Below, one piece after another: positions 10,301 to 21,388 of a stretch of 55,552 nt of DNA; positions within the stretch are counted from its first letter, which is position 1, and every line of letters starts with the position of its first letter. Source of the DNA: Nemertoderma westbladi (taxonomy: Eukaryota; Xenacoelomorpha; Nemertodermatida; Nemertodermatidae); contig JAUCBJ010008888.1 of NCBI GenBank assembly GCA_032718475.1, positions 1 through 55,552 of the forward strand, read 5' to 3'. The notes beneath the pieces were generated by a model. That model did not search any database and had not been told where the DNA came from. It saw nothing but the letters and a program-made list of their open reading frames with translations. The translations under genes were made by a program, and so were the position numbers.

Positions 10301-13300
10301 TACACTGACGACGGCGAAAGCCAAGTTTCTCAAGAAGAGGACAGCGGGAAAGATATTGAGCGATCTTACTACTTTGACAAAACCTCAAAAGATGTAAGTA
10401 AATACAAGGCTCGAAACAACGATAGGAGAGAACAGGTTGCCAAGACCCCTCCTCAGTCTCCTAACAGAATGCACCGAAGAAAACCCGAAGAAAAAACGAG
10501 AGTGCATCAAGTTACCCAAGGTAAAGTGAGTAACATAAAACCTAACTGTGCGCTGTGCGACGGGACCCACCGTTTGAGTGCGTGTGCTGAATTTCTAAAG
10601 AAATCCCTTGTAGACAGACGTGCAGTTGTGTGGGACAAGCGGTTATGCTATAATTGCCTCAGACCAGGACACCAACGGCGAACCTGTTACTCCGACATAA
10701 AGTGTGCGAAGTGTGGCGCGAAACATCACATCTTGTTACACAGTGAGTTCGAACGAGACAAACAGAGTCAGGTAAGTGAGCCCGAACTACATGTCCAATT
10801 CAGTGATGTAAACGACACTGATCAGGAGTCTGAGATGGAAGGATTCTATACTGACGAATTCTCCGACGCCAACGAATCCTGTTATCTAATCAATACCGCA
10901 GTGTATCGAGCACTTACTTATGAAAAGGACACCAACAATGAGTTTCCCCCAACTACTTTTGCCAAACAACCATCTTGGAAAGTTCCAACTTCCAACGTAG
11001 GAATCAGAGAATTTCCTGTAGTACAGGTAAGAGTTCACGGTCTTAACAAAAGTTACATAGTGAACGCCCTCCTTGACTCCGGCAGCACAGGAACATTCAT
11101 CGATCAAGAATTAGCCGAAGATATCTTTGGTGGACAACCCAAATTCCGGACTAAATTGAATATGTCAGGAATTATGCAGGTTTGGAAATCTACCTTAACG
11201 GCAGATTACTATGTAGGTGTGTTGTCCACCCCCCAGGATAAGTTAGGAACACAAGGTATAAGGTCGGTAAAAATGGTGGCTATAAAGAACTTCGCTACTA
11301 CTCAAGCAGACCTTTATAATTGGGACGAGGATGAGAGCATCCAACATCTTGAGATACCTCGATTCCAGACAGATTATCCTGGAGTGCAAATCCTCATCGG
11401 CCAAAACGCGCACGAGGCGCTCGAAACATTAGAGAAACGGCCTGCTCAACCACAGCCACTGCAAACCTATGCAGTAAGAACTAGAGTAGGTTGGTACTTT
11501 ACTGGCCCTTCCCGCAGGACTCTCGAAGAGAGAATGCCACAAGAACACACATACCAAGTACACGATTGGGAAGTGGAGAGCAGTGAGGTGGACGAACTAA
11601 CTGAGGGAACCCCATACTCCTCAGATAATGATGACATCTACCAACTCTTCGATGAAGAGAACACAATCGACCTCCTTACAGAAAACCAAACTTGGAAAAG
11701 TCAGGTGAACCTATGTCAACTGATTCACCCATCGGAACCCATCGCTTACAATGACGAACTAAACGATGAGATAGAGCGCTACAACGCTAGAACTCGGGAC
11801 GAACTAGCTGTACGATTCTTTACTCAGGAACTGGTAGAGCCCAATTCATATGATAAGGCTCTATCGATAGAAGAAGAAAGAGCCAAGCAAATCCAGGAAA
11901 CAACTACACGTTTTTTAAAGGACCAAGGTAGGTATGAAATCGGCCTACCATTTCGAAAACGAGAACCTAGATTTATAAATAACAGACCCTTGGCAGAGAA
12001 AAGAATCGCTCAATTATATCGACGACTTACAGCTAATGAATGCTTCAGCGAAAGAAATGTATCAAACTCAGCTGAAGAAATTTATAACAAAGGGATACGC
12101 GGAGCGAGTACCGGAAGGAACACCAGTGACTGAGAGAGCGTATTATTTAACACATCATTACGTTCCCAAACCCGGTAAACCCCATGAAGTACGAGTCGTA
12201 TTTGATGGCTCTGCGCTATATATGGGCCAATCCCTCAATTCCGAGTTGTTACCAGGACCCAACTTACTCCAATCTTTGTTGGGAATACTATTAAGATTAA
12301 GACAATATTCCATCGCGTTCGCCTCTGATATAGAAGGAATGTTCTTACAAGTCAAGGCGCTGGATAGAGATAGAGACAGCCTGAGATTTCTGTGGTGGCC
12401 TGAAGGAGACCTCAACCAGAAACCGGTAGAGTACTGGATGACCATCCAGGCTTTTGGGATCATATCAAGCCCTTCCAACGCCTGCTCCGTGGTGCGAACC
12501 ACTGCGAATGACAACCGAGACTCCTTCTCCAAAGAAGTGATAGACAACATAAAACGCAATATATACATGGACGACAATTTAAGGTCCCTTCCATCAGTAG
12601 AAGAAGCCATAGCTGTCGCGAAAGGAACGGTAGAGTGTTTGAAAAGAGGTGGATTTCGACTGACGAAATTCACTAGCAACTCCCGTGAGTTTCTGGAAGC
12701 CATACCGGTAGAGGATCGCGGAGCGAAAGACCTAGACTTAATAAAGGACGATCTTCCTGAAACCAAGACGCTAGGCTTGAAGTGGGACACTGAAAGAGAC
12801 ATCCTGTTTTTTCAGTTGAAACAGCGAGATAATCCAGTTCGGACCAAACGGATTTGTTTAAGTATCCTGAGCACTTATTTCGACCCATTGGGATTTATTA
12901 GCCCAGTTATATTGATTGCTCGGAGTTTAGTACAACAGATGTGGCTTGAAAACCACTCATGGGACGATCCGCTTAAGGGAGAATTGTTGAAGAAATGGAT
13001 GAAATGGGAAGATTCTCTACCTGCCATCGAGAACTTTATAATTTCCCGTGCATATTTTGGCCATGTTCTTCCTACGTATTCCTATCAACTCCATGTGTTT
13101 GGAGACGCCAGCGACATGGGAATAGGTATAGTAGCATATCTGCGAGTCGAAACTCCGGATGGAATCAAGGTCGCCTTGGTTACCTCTAAGGCATTGATTA
13201 ACAACAAGTTAAAGGTTCCTCGAGCGGAGTTAAAGGCGGCTTTATACGCTACAGCCATCGGCCGGAACGTAACGGAACAAATCGACTATCCACTGGAGAA

Positions 13301-15433
13301 AACGGTTTATTGGACCGACGCTTTACTCGTGTTGGAGTATCTCACCAATGAAGTTTGTCAGTTTAGCGTTTTTGTTACTAACCGAGTAGCTATTATTCTT
13401 AGTCGCACAAAGATAGAGCAATAGGTCGTAGTAGTAGCAATATCGCCTCCAGGGGAGCAACTCCACAGGAACTGATAGATACTCCAGATTGGTTGGGTGG
13501 ACCCGACTTCCTGAGCAAGGAAGAGGATGAATGGCCTCCTCACCTTACTACGGCAGAGATTAGACAAGCCAAGGGAACGGAGACTGTCAAACCTAAAACC
13601 CGGGCGAGTAAATCGAAGTTATTTAAACCGACTATCGATCTATCTGTATTACATACTTCCGGGAATGATCTTTCGGATCCACAATCCCTCAACACAAATA
13701 AGTCTGTTGTGGAAATTCGAGATAGAGATTGGAAATCTGGAATACCAGACGTCTCGCAAGGAATCTCACCCATGCTGCAGAGAGCAATGCATCATTACAG
13801 TTCCTGGAATCGGCTCTGTAAAGCCGTCACATATTTAAGACGATGTTTTCATCATCACTACTCCAGGACGAAGACCACTAGTGATCACGCTCCATTGACA
13901 TCTGCGCAAGTTCATGTTATTAAGAATTTACCCAAATATAAGATATCTGATCGTTTTCTAAAAGAGAAAATTAGTCACCAGGAGTATGAAGAAACAAATA
14001 AACAGATACTGAGACTCCTGCAATGCTATGAGGATTCCGAAAAGTACTTCCTGTTGTTGAGAAATCCACAGATGCGCTTAAGGGATCGATTCTCGAGCAC
14101 AATGATAGATGGGTTAATACGTGTTGGAGGAAGACTCACCAACGCGCCCTTATCCTTTGACACCAAATTCCCCATACTTATTAGGAATCTTGAAGTACAA
14201 ATCAAGATGATTGTAGACGTTCACAGTAAACTTTACCATGCTGGTAGAGAAAGAATTCTTAGCGAAATTCGAACTCGCTATTATTTTGATAAACCCCGTA
14301 GAGCTCTGAACCAAGTTCTTAGGAACTGCATACCCTGTAGGAAAGCATTCAGTAGGCCTTTAACACAGCGAGAGGCAGAATTACCTAGGGAACGAGTAAG
14401 CTTCTATGAACCACCTTTTACTAATACTGGTGTAGATTTATTTGGCCCTATTGAAGTATATCGTGCGAGGACTATAGTCAAGAGATGGTGTGTCATCTTC
14501 GTGTGCATGACCTGTAGAGCCATCCATCTCGATATGGTGAACGATCTATCTACTAACAGCTTCGTCTTAAGTTTACGACGACAGATAGCTCGCTTCGGGA
14601 CGAGTAATACCATGAGATCGGATAAAGGAACGAACTTCATAGGTGCCAACAACGAGATACAGGCTTACGTGAAGGACTGGAACCAAAGACAGGTAGACGA
14701 CCAGCTAAGGATAACAGCGTCTAGCTGGACCTTCAACGCTGCCGACGCCCCTTGGTGGGGAGGAAGTTGGGAGAGATTAATTCGAAGTGTCAAAACCGCA
14801 TTTCACTTTATAGTGCCATGCCGCGCGTATCTCACCGACGAACTTTTGTGGACGTTAATGGAGGAAATCGCTGCCTATCTCAACGAGAGACCGCTTATGC
14901 CAGTCTCATCGAGTCCCGACTCCCTGGAAGCGCTAACACCCGCGCACTTCCTACTGAAGAAACCTGTAGCCATGCTCCCACGATCGGAGATTGCCGACGG
15001 AGACGAATACTGCCGTCGAACTTGGCAACTTATGCAGTTGCTATCCCGTCGTTTCGCTGACCATTTCGAGAAACATTATCTGCCCACGCTACAACTTCGA
15101 ACTAAGTGGTTTGCGCAGCAAGAAAACGTCAGCGCCGGAGATATGGTGCTTATTGTAGATCCAGACCTCCCACGTAAACGGTGGCAGACAGGTCGTATCA
15201 TCGAGACACACATTTCAGATGATGGTTTAGTACGCTCAGTAGAACTCATCGTCATGCGGCGTAACTTCAAGAAGCCAGGCATCATCTTTGAGACGCAACA
15301 ACTCAATCGCCCAGTTGGTCGTTTATGTTTACTGGAAAGAGACAGAGAACTCTCTGGAAACTACGGAAGGCAAGACACTCTTCCCACGACCACCTCCCTA
15401 ATTCCTCAAACATCTAGGGACTCCCTAACGTGA
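7325..15433 (+). pseudogene. gag-pol polyprotein of BEL/Pao copy 2, three lesions
   Basis: This is the replication polyprotein of a BEL/Pao element. In order it shows an unrecognised Gag N-terminus (7325-8350), a coiled coil, a DUF1759-type Gag domain (about 9690-10200) and three zinc knuckles (about 10545-10740). Next come an aspartic protease (LDSGSTGTF, about 11072-11098), reverse transcriptase with YMDD (12564-12575), RNase H (GDASDMG, about 13101), and integrase. The integrase has an HHCC finger (about 14220-14345), core D-D-E positions in GVDLFG, SDKGTNF and WERL, and a DUF5641-type tail (about 15115-15290). Lesions are an in-frame TGA at 8351-8353 where copy 1 has a sense codon, a frameshift near 12030-12060 before RT, and another near 13385-13424 between RNase H and integrase. 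Catalytic motifs are otherwise preserved. Confidence 0.9.
8516..8680 (+). repeat. 33-bp coding minisatellite in gag (Ala-Glu coiled coil)
   Basis: About five tandem 33-bp units encode an 11-residue repeat of the form AEAEAERKAAA, with high predicted helix and coiled-coil propensity. Copy 1 has the equivalent region (about 3230-2950 minus) but with a different number and arrangement of units, so this part of Gag evolves by repeat slippage. It precedes the DUF1759 region and may mediate Gag multimerisation; that is inference. Confidence 0.8.
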
Positions 15434-17056
15434 TACGTCTGGAGTGGGTGTATGACTATATTATTTTATCTATTTTGTTATATTTTTATATGCGAACTTT
15501 ATTATGTACTTTATTATAATCGTTTTTATTCAATTTTATTTAGTAGAATGTTATTTTAGTGATTATTTAGTAGATTAGTGCAATATATTAGTGTTTATTA
15601 CGTACGTAATTACTTATAAAATATATTTAGTGCGACGGCGAGAAATAATTTTTTCTCTTTCCTTACTGTCTGTATCATATTATAAATACGTGACTACAGT
15701 AAGATGAAATGTCCGTACTTATTAAAGTACAATAAAGCCACTACTATATTTAAGTATTATTGGTAGGCAGAGTATTAGGAATGCAAAGTTCAGATCCTCG
15801 TGTCTCGGCTAAGCCAAGCTCTGGGTAGACCTTGGAAACGACTTGCCTCTTCACACTGACATTGCTTCGTGCGATATTGCTCTTCTACCTTATATTAAAT
15901 AATACATATAGTAGCGTGATGTCCCTCTAACAGTAGCGTAAAACGCAAATAAATCTGTTAAACCTTTTGACCATCTGTAATTCTAGTCGATTAAGATATC
16001 GCGGCACCCACCGATATACTTGAAAGACAAATTCTAGAATCAATGGTTAAAGTCCCCAGACAAGTTCTGGAATAAATCGGTGCCCATCTTAAATATTAAT
16101 TTAATATTTATTAAAATCTGTAAAATTCAGATCCGTTAACAATTCTAGTCGATTAAGATATCGTAGCACTTCCCGATACTCTTAAAAGACAAATTTCATA
16201 GAATTAAGGATCCTATGTCCCCAGACCTGCTCTGGAATCAAATTGTGTCAATTTTAACATCAAATAATAAAATTCACGGGAATAAATTTAAATTCATATT
16301 TTTAAATGAATTTCATAAATTGTCATTTTGTACAATTTATAACATTCCCAAAATTCCATCAATTAATAGATCATGGGAGCGGAGATTCATCCTATTGAGT
16401 GTATTAGAGTGCGAGAATCTCCAACATATAGTCAATAGCCGATAAAATTAACAAAATCATGCATAAAGAGGATATTGACAATTAAAGAATTATTATTAAA
16501 TAGCATCCCAGATCTGTATGCATGAGAATTACCCTAATTCTACCGCTAGCATTCCATAATGTCACCATAGCAACACCCACGCTAGAATTAGAAACAAGTT
16601 AAAAGAACAATAGAAAGCTTGTCCCATTGCCTAGCATAGAGAACATAGCACACTGTTAGTATCCAAGGATACACAGTAATAACGTGACATTCTGGAAGGC
16701 ACTGACTAACGGACAAATGGCCTGTGTGTGTGCAGTTGTTGACAGTTGTGTGGAATTTGTGCGTTTATAGGTGAATGTTACTGCTAAAGTATGTTTACAG
16801 TAGCTAGTCGCAATTGTAAAAATAGCCCAACTCTCCTATAGAAAGAACCTAAGTGGATCCAAGCCTTTGGGACGGACAGTGGAGTGACTTGTGCCGGTTA
16901 TCGTTGTCGTGCTGTTGCTACATGTTGGCGTAAACACCGCGACGACGGTACATCGGCGCTGAGAATCCCACTGTCCGGGGGCAAAGATAAATAGGCAGCG
17001 ACGCCCGCTCGCCTAAATACAAACTTATTTGATATTAATAAACTCAGATAGCAGAT
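15434..17056 (+). other. pol-ORF2 spacer of BEL/Pao copy 2
   Basis: This is 1.6 kb without a recognisable gene. A tandem duplication of period about 162 bp covers roughly 15960-16280; the block TTCTAGTCGATTAAGATATC starts at 15981 and again at 16143. The last 250 bp are richer in GC and contain complementary 9-mers, GGACAGTGG (16874-16882) and CCACTGTCC (16968-16976). The sequence just before the ORF2 start, GATAGCAG|AT, would serve as a 3' splice acceptor. A spliced ORF2 mRNA is therefore possible but not shown. Confidence 0.55.
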
Positions 17057-20000
17057 ATGACGGAGTTAATAGAAGATGATCTTGGTATTAGGGAGCGATA
17101 TACTCTACCTTTACAAGCATTTGTGGATAGCTTAATACGCGGTGAAGCCGATCCAACCATTACGGAGGACGATGGTCGTTATATCGAACCGCCTATGTCC
17201 CAAGAGCAACTTGCGCGTGAATTGGACTATCGAAAATTCACCACTCGCTATACGAATCGTAATGGTACGTATATGGACTTCCTAACGACCGGCCATCCTA
17301 TCGATTTACATGATACGGACGATGTAGATACAGAAAGGGAAATGGTTCTATTTAAATATCATACCCAGCGGAGTCGTAACGATAAACCGAGAATAGATCA
17401 CGAAAATTCTATTCGTAATAGACTGGAAAGAGAAAACGTTGAAGAACCGGATAAACGCATCGACTTCAACGAATACTTAGAGTTTTTGAGAGAAACCTAT
17501 CTCAACGTCGCTAGTCAGCAGAACTTAGAGACTCGATATCCTCAAGGTATCCATCACGACCCTGTAGTAGAACTCAAACGGCTCTATTTCACTATGATGT
17601 ATCTTACCGCCGATCGTCCACTACCTGTTATCCCGGATAGTTTTGAACAAATGGAAGAATACTGCAAAACTGGAGAACGATCACCCGCGTTTCCTCTACA
17701 GGACGTGCGTCTTTGGTATTATTGCGACGAATGCCCTAGACCCAACCAACAAATTGAAAGACATAAACATCCGCGGAGACGTTGCGCTAAACATAGTTTT
17801 ACGCGTTACACTTACGGGAGTTTCGAGCGAAACCTGTTCGACGTACCGCCCACGATCACTCGTCTTAAACGATCACTGAATAAACCCATGATCAGAGTTC
17901 TGGAATACTCGGTCAGGCCTCCTCATTCCCTAGTGAGACCTCAAACTCTTGATCCTAACAGTATCACTGATCCTCCCGAACTATATTCCCTGTTCAAAGA
18001 CTTAGTGTTACCCGAACAACTAATCGGTGGTGCTCCGGTAGTGGGTTCGTTAGACATCCGCCCATCCTACTTAGCCGGATTAGGACGCGGGCAACTAATA
18101 TCGCCCTTTGATCCTTACAATCGTCCAGGATTAAACCCGATACAACCCGCCACGGAAGTCGAAGAGAGCGTTATAAGAAACGCTTTAGACGCCATTCGAC
18201 AGAAAATCGGAAAGGGAACACAAGATAGTTTAGAGAAACGTAAATTACAACAACAAGTCCAATCGGTGAAGGAGTTAGCCTTGCCACAGTTCGATAGAGA
18301 AATTCAAAACCTCGAGGAAGACATCGAGCTTGGACGTACGTATTCTCTACAAGAATTTTTAGATGAACGCTTACAGAGACAAGCGGAAGAAAATCTAATC
18401 GAAGAGAAACACACGAAACTGGAAGAAAGAGAAGAAGCCGCTTTAGCCCAACCTGAAGCTCAAATCCTCATGACCGACCTCTACTCTAAAACTGTTCGTC
18501 ATCCCTCTATGATTCCACATTTCGGAGACAAGCTCTTAGCGACGATACAACCTCAACCAGTTGATATCAGTACAGGATCGCAAAACCTTATCGCTGACGC
18601 CCCTATGTTACAGCGTCCGCCGATCGAGGCCGCTCGTGTTGACGGTATACTCGTTGAACCTCCGGACAATCGAGCGGATCTTGTCCGTCGTATGGTACAC
18701 GATGTCAACATACGCGCTAGACCTTTACAGAACTCGTTTTACGGGATTAAAGACCACCCTTATTACGTTAATCTGACTCAATATTACATGGTAAAACCAG
18801 AAGACCCGACACATGATTTAAAGTTTCTACCACTAATAAATCCTCTAGACATTGTCGAACTCGAACAATTGCAGAAACATCTGGATCAGTTAGTAAAGGT
18901 AAACTCATTTAGAAAACCATATAACATTTCGCGAATCGAGAAAGATATAGAACCTCCTTATAACCTCGATGGATTTATTAAAACTCGATTAGTCCATTGG
19001 AATCTAGATGTATTATTTGAAGAAGAGAAAATACAAAGATATGGAACTGTGGAGACGTATACCACTCGGCATATGAAGTATAGTGATCTCCCTGACGCTA
19101 ACCAATGCGCCACCTTGTGGCATCCAGTAGGGATGACCCTAGAGAACGCCACCAAGGAGTGGAATGAAACTCTTAATGTTATTGAGATGTATGGAGTTGT
19201 CACCTACGATAATGAAGGTAGCGTTCCGGTCGGAGAGCTAGGAACTACGCGCATGATCCACATCCGCGGATTAGCTGGTTCTACTCACGTGTTTACTCGA
19301 GCGTGTTCCGACTTGATTGATTATTCTTTTGAAACTCTCACCGAAACCCAAAAGAATCTCCGACATGGACAATTCGAACTCGCGCAGCATTACGTCATTG
19401 ACACCGAACGCAAACCGGCCATGGGCATCGATGGATCGATGTTACCCCAGCCCGTACTCGAAATGTTGTTCAACGAAAGAATCCTTAAAATCGGCTCAGC
19501 TGTTTATGGAGATCTCCAAAACGACTTTCGGAATATGGAGGACATTCCATACCCTTTTGTTGATACTCAGCTGATTGCTCCCTGGGCAGAAGGTCGAGGT
19601 TTCTTCCGCACCACGTATGCTAATACGTCTAGCAACATTACCAAGGTGCAACGAACCTCCATCGGACATCTTGCCTTTCAGGAATACGGATGGAATTTCA
19701 AAGTCGGAAATCCCATTAACTATCAACAGGTATACGGAGACCATTATTCTCGATTATACTTTGATGGACCATTGACCGCACCTGGCGCCGTGTATAGCTT
19801 CATGAGTGTTCCACTCCGTCCCTCCTTAGCTATATACACGATCTTTGAAAACACCGCACTTGCCGGTTGGCTAGCCGATGTGTGCAGTCGTACTATACGC
19901 GCCCATCCATTAATACTTGGGACCAAACTCGCTAAGCTAGATGAACATAATAAATTCATCCGTTTCGAATGTTTCCGGCGATTTTTAACCCCGTTTCGCA

Positions 20001-21310
20001 ACGTGGATAGCCAATTTAAAGACCGCGCTTTGACCAAACTCAGCCTAAGAAACTCAGCTGCAGAGAAGTTGGATAGCGCTGGATTCGCCATTTTCCAAGA
20101 GATTTGTATATCGAACTTGCACTCCTCAGTTATACAAAGACCTCGAATCCCCACAGGTTATTCTGTCGTGGAAATTCAGACGATAGGTCCACCTGAAGAG
20201 ACAGACACGCCCACTTCAGCTATGCACTTGGAAGACGAACCAATATGTCTAGAATCTGAAGAGATTCAGCCTATCGAGCCCCGGACCAGCGACAACGATT
20301 ACATCATAGAATGGTATCAAGGTCCACAGTGTCTCACTGCGTACGATTATCGACATGCCAACTATGTTTCTAGGCAACGTTGTCGGTTATGCGCATCGAG
20401 AGACCACGATACGCCCATGGACACCAACGTCCGCTGTTCCTATTTCCAAGAACAACCGACTATGGAAATTTATTGCGCATATTGCAGACTCAATAACCTG
20501 CATATCTTTGCGGTTTGCCCTCAATTTATGACTCAATGTCACCATTGTCAACTAAAGGGACATGCTAGTTTCGACTGCCCTTTTAATCACGATTTGGAAA
20601 GCGTAGATGAAATGATCACACTGCGTTACATCAGAGCTTGGGAAGCGAACGCTGATTTACATTGTGATTCGCGCCATCGCTATTATCCCGGACGCGCTTA
20701 CGAAGGAGTTTATGCGTTCCATCCTTATCTATTCGCTTCTGTTGAACAGAAATCACGCATATCAAGTTACGAGCTACTGAAGCGCGTCGGAGAATGTATT
20801 TCAACTAAATTCGTACGCAAATTTCTCAGGAGTGTTAATCCTAGCGACCTTCATTCCTATAACTTAATCAATTATATCCGTCAGGATCCGGACTATGGAG
20901 ACTTGTTTGTTAACTCACACCCCGAGTTGCAGGAAGTACATCGAAGGCCTTATGAATACCGAGCCCGCGAACGCGAGTTGGAAAGGACCATTAAACCCCG
21001 GAAGTTTCTAACTGCCTATGGTCCACCCACGGCCCTCGTTCAGACCACTCGTAAAGGACCCGTAAGAGCGGCTGTCTTGAAACGAGCTCTCAAAGCCGTT
21101 AGACCCCTCTCCCCGGACGTTGATGTCAATCAACCCGGTACTTCGACCGGCGGATATACCGATCGCAATCCCATACCTTCTGATGCAATCATATTGCACC
21201 CTTCACCCAGGAGTTATAGCCCTCCTCGTAAAGTGGCTCGCCCCAAAGAGAAAAGGACTCTTGCTAGCTTTAAAAAACTGCGTAAACGCCGTCCGCGCAA
21301 GAAAGACTAA
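17057..21310 (+). CDS. ORF2: 1417-aa protein with DEDD exonuclease-like domain and zinc knuckles
   Basis: This is an intact single-exon reading frame between pol and the 3' LTR of BEL/Pao copy 2. I recognise no full-length homologue. Visible parts are a Cys/His pair cluster (C223, C226, C243, H246), a charged helical or coiled-coil stretch (about 365-465) and a region resembling WRN/EXD-type 3'-5' exonucleases (about 705-935). That region has ExoI-like YDNEG (D718, E720), then a strand like IHIRGLAGSTHVF, ExoII-like KIGSAVYGDL (D819), VDTQLIA, and an ExoIII-like segment with Y913. Its expected last Asp is Ser917, so activity may be lost. A cysteine/histidine cluster follows: C1109/C1112/H1117/C1127, C1140/C1143/H1149/C1154 and a canonical CCHC knuckle C1161/C1164/H1169/C1174. 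The tail (1391-1417) is very basic. There is no signal peptide or membrane segment, so it is not an envelope protein. A nucleic-acid-binding role is inference. Confidence 0.8.
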   Translation: MTELIEDDLGIRERYTLPLQAFVDSLIRGEADPTITEDDGRYIEPPMSQEQLARELDYRKFTTRYTNRNGTYMDFLTTGHPIDLHDTDDVDTEREMVLFKYHTQRSRNDKPRIDHENSIRNRLERENVEEPDKRIDFNEYLEFLRETYLNVASQQNLETRYPQGIHHDPVVELKRLYFTMMYLTADRPLPVIPDSFEQMEEYCKTGERSPAFPLQDVRLWYYCDECPRPNQQIERHKHPRRRCAKHSFTRYTYGSFERNLFDVPPTITRLKRSLNKPMIRVLEYSVRPPHSLVRPQTLDPNSITDPPELYSLFKDLVLPEQLIGGAPVVGSLDIRPSYLAGLGRGQLISPFDPYNRPGLNPIQPATEVEESVIRNALDAIRQKIGKGTQDSLEKRKLQQQVQSVKELALPQFDREIQNLEEDIELGRTYSLQEFLDERLQRQAEENLIEEKHTKLEEREEAALAQPEAQILMTDLYSKTVRHPSMIPHFGDKLLATIQPQPVDISTGSQNLIADAPMLQRPPIEAARVDGILVEPPDNRADLVRRMVHDVNIRARPLQNSFYGIKDHPYYVNLTQYYMVKPEDPTHDLKFLPLINPLDIVELEQLQKHLDQLVKVNSFRKPYNISRIEKDIEPPYNLDGFIKTRLVHWNLDVLFEEEKIQRYGTVETYTTRHMKYSDLPDANQCATLWHPVGMTLENATKEWNETLNVIEMYGVVTYDNEGSVPVGELGTTRMIHIRGLAGSTHVFTRACSDLIDYSFETLTETQKNLRHGQFELAQHYVIDTERKPAMGIDGSMLPQPVLEMLFNERILKIGSAVYGDLQNDFRNMEDIPYPFVDTQLIAPWAEGRGFFRTTYANTSSNITKVQRTSIGHLAFQEYGWNFKVGNPINYQQVYGDHYSRLYFDGPLTAPGAVYSFMSVPLRPSLAIYTIFENTALAGWLADVCSRTIRAHPLILGTKLAKLDEHNKFIRFECFRRFLTPFRNVDSQFKDRALTKLSLRNSAAEKLDSAGFAIFQEICISNLHSSVIQRPRIPTGYSVVEIQTIGPPEETDTPTSAMHLEDEPICLESEEIQPIEPRTSDNDYIIEWYQGPQCLTAYDYRHANYVSRQRCRLCASRDHDTPMDTNVRCSYFQEQPTMEIYCAYCRLNNLHIFAVCPQFMTQCHHCQLKGHASFDCPFNHDLESVDEMITLRYIRAWEANADLHCDSRHRYYPGRAYEGVYAFHPYLFASVEQKSRISSYELLKRVGECISTKFVRKFLRSVNPSDLHSYNLINYIRQDPDYGDLFVNSHPELQEVHRRPYEYRARERELERTIKPRKFLTAYGPPTALVQTTRKGPVRAAVLKRALKAVRPLSPDVDVNQPGTSTGGYTDRNPIPSDAIILHPSPRSYSPPRKVARPKEKRTLASFKKLRKRRPRKKD
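19169..19861 (+). other. DEDD 3'-5' exonuclease-like domain within ORF2
   Basis: Residues about 705-935 of ORF2 follow the order of motifs of the RNase D/WRN/EXD1 family. These are a D-x-E strand (YDNEG), a second strand ending in a THVF-like turn, a helix then KIG...GDL with the ExoII Asp, VDTQ, a helical SIGHLA segment, and GPLT...Y...LAIYTIFE as in the RPLT...YAxxD...IY element. Spacing (ExoI-ExoII 101 residues, ExoII-ExoIII about 95) is near family norms. The ExoIII Asp position holds Ser917. The call rests on motif reading without a profile search. Confidence 0.55.
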
Positions 21311-21380
21311 CTGTTTAGAGTATTTACGTATATTAGAAACTGTGATTTTGTATATTTTATAGACTCAAATCCCATTTTCT

Positions 21381-21388
21381 GGGAGCGG
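21381..21388 (+). promoter_or_regulatory. Polypurine tract before the 3' LTR
   Basis: GGGAGCGG directly precedes the TGTAAAAGC start of LTR B. A purine run at this spot primes plus-strand DNA synthesis in LTR retroelements. It supports the LTR boundary and places ORF2 inside the element. One C interrupts the run. Confidence 0.6.

Noticed and set aside
12030-12140. Programmed ribosomal frameshift between Gag-protease and RT
   Set aside because: No clear slippery heptamer and structure was seen, and the same copy has another frameshift and a nonsense codon; mutation is the simpler reading. Copy 1 does not reach this point, so it cannot test it.
15780-15850. tRNA-like gene near a GTTCAGATCC box
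   Set aside because: No matching A box, acceptor stem or anticodon arm could be folded by eye.
20095-20110. Asp1006 (AAEKLDSAG) as the ExoIII aspartate of the exonuclease-like domain
   Set aside because: It lies 187 residues after ExoII, too far for the family. The GPLT...Y913...IYTIFE segment at about 95 residues fits better, although its Asp is replaced by Ser.
17057-21310. ORF2 as an envelope glycoprotein
   Set aside because: There is no signal peptide, no hydrophobic membrane span and no glycoprotein-like cysteine pattern. The zinc knuckles and basic tail argue against it.
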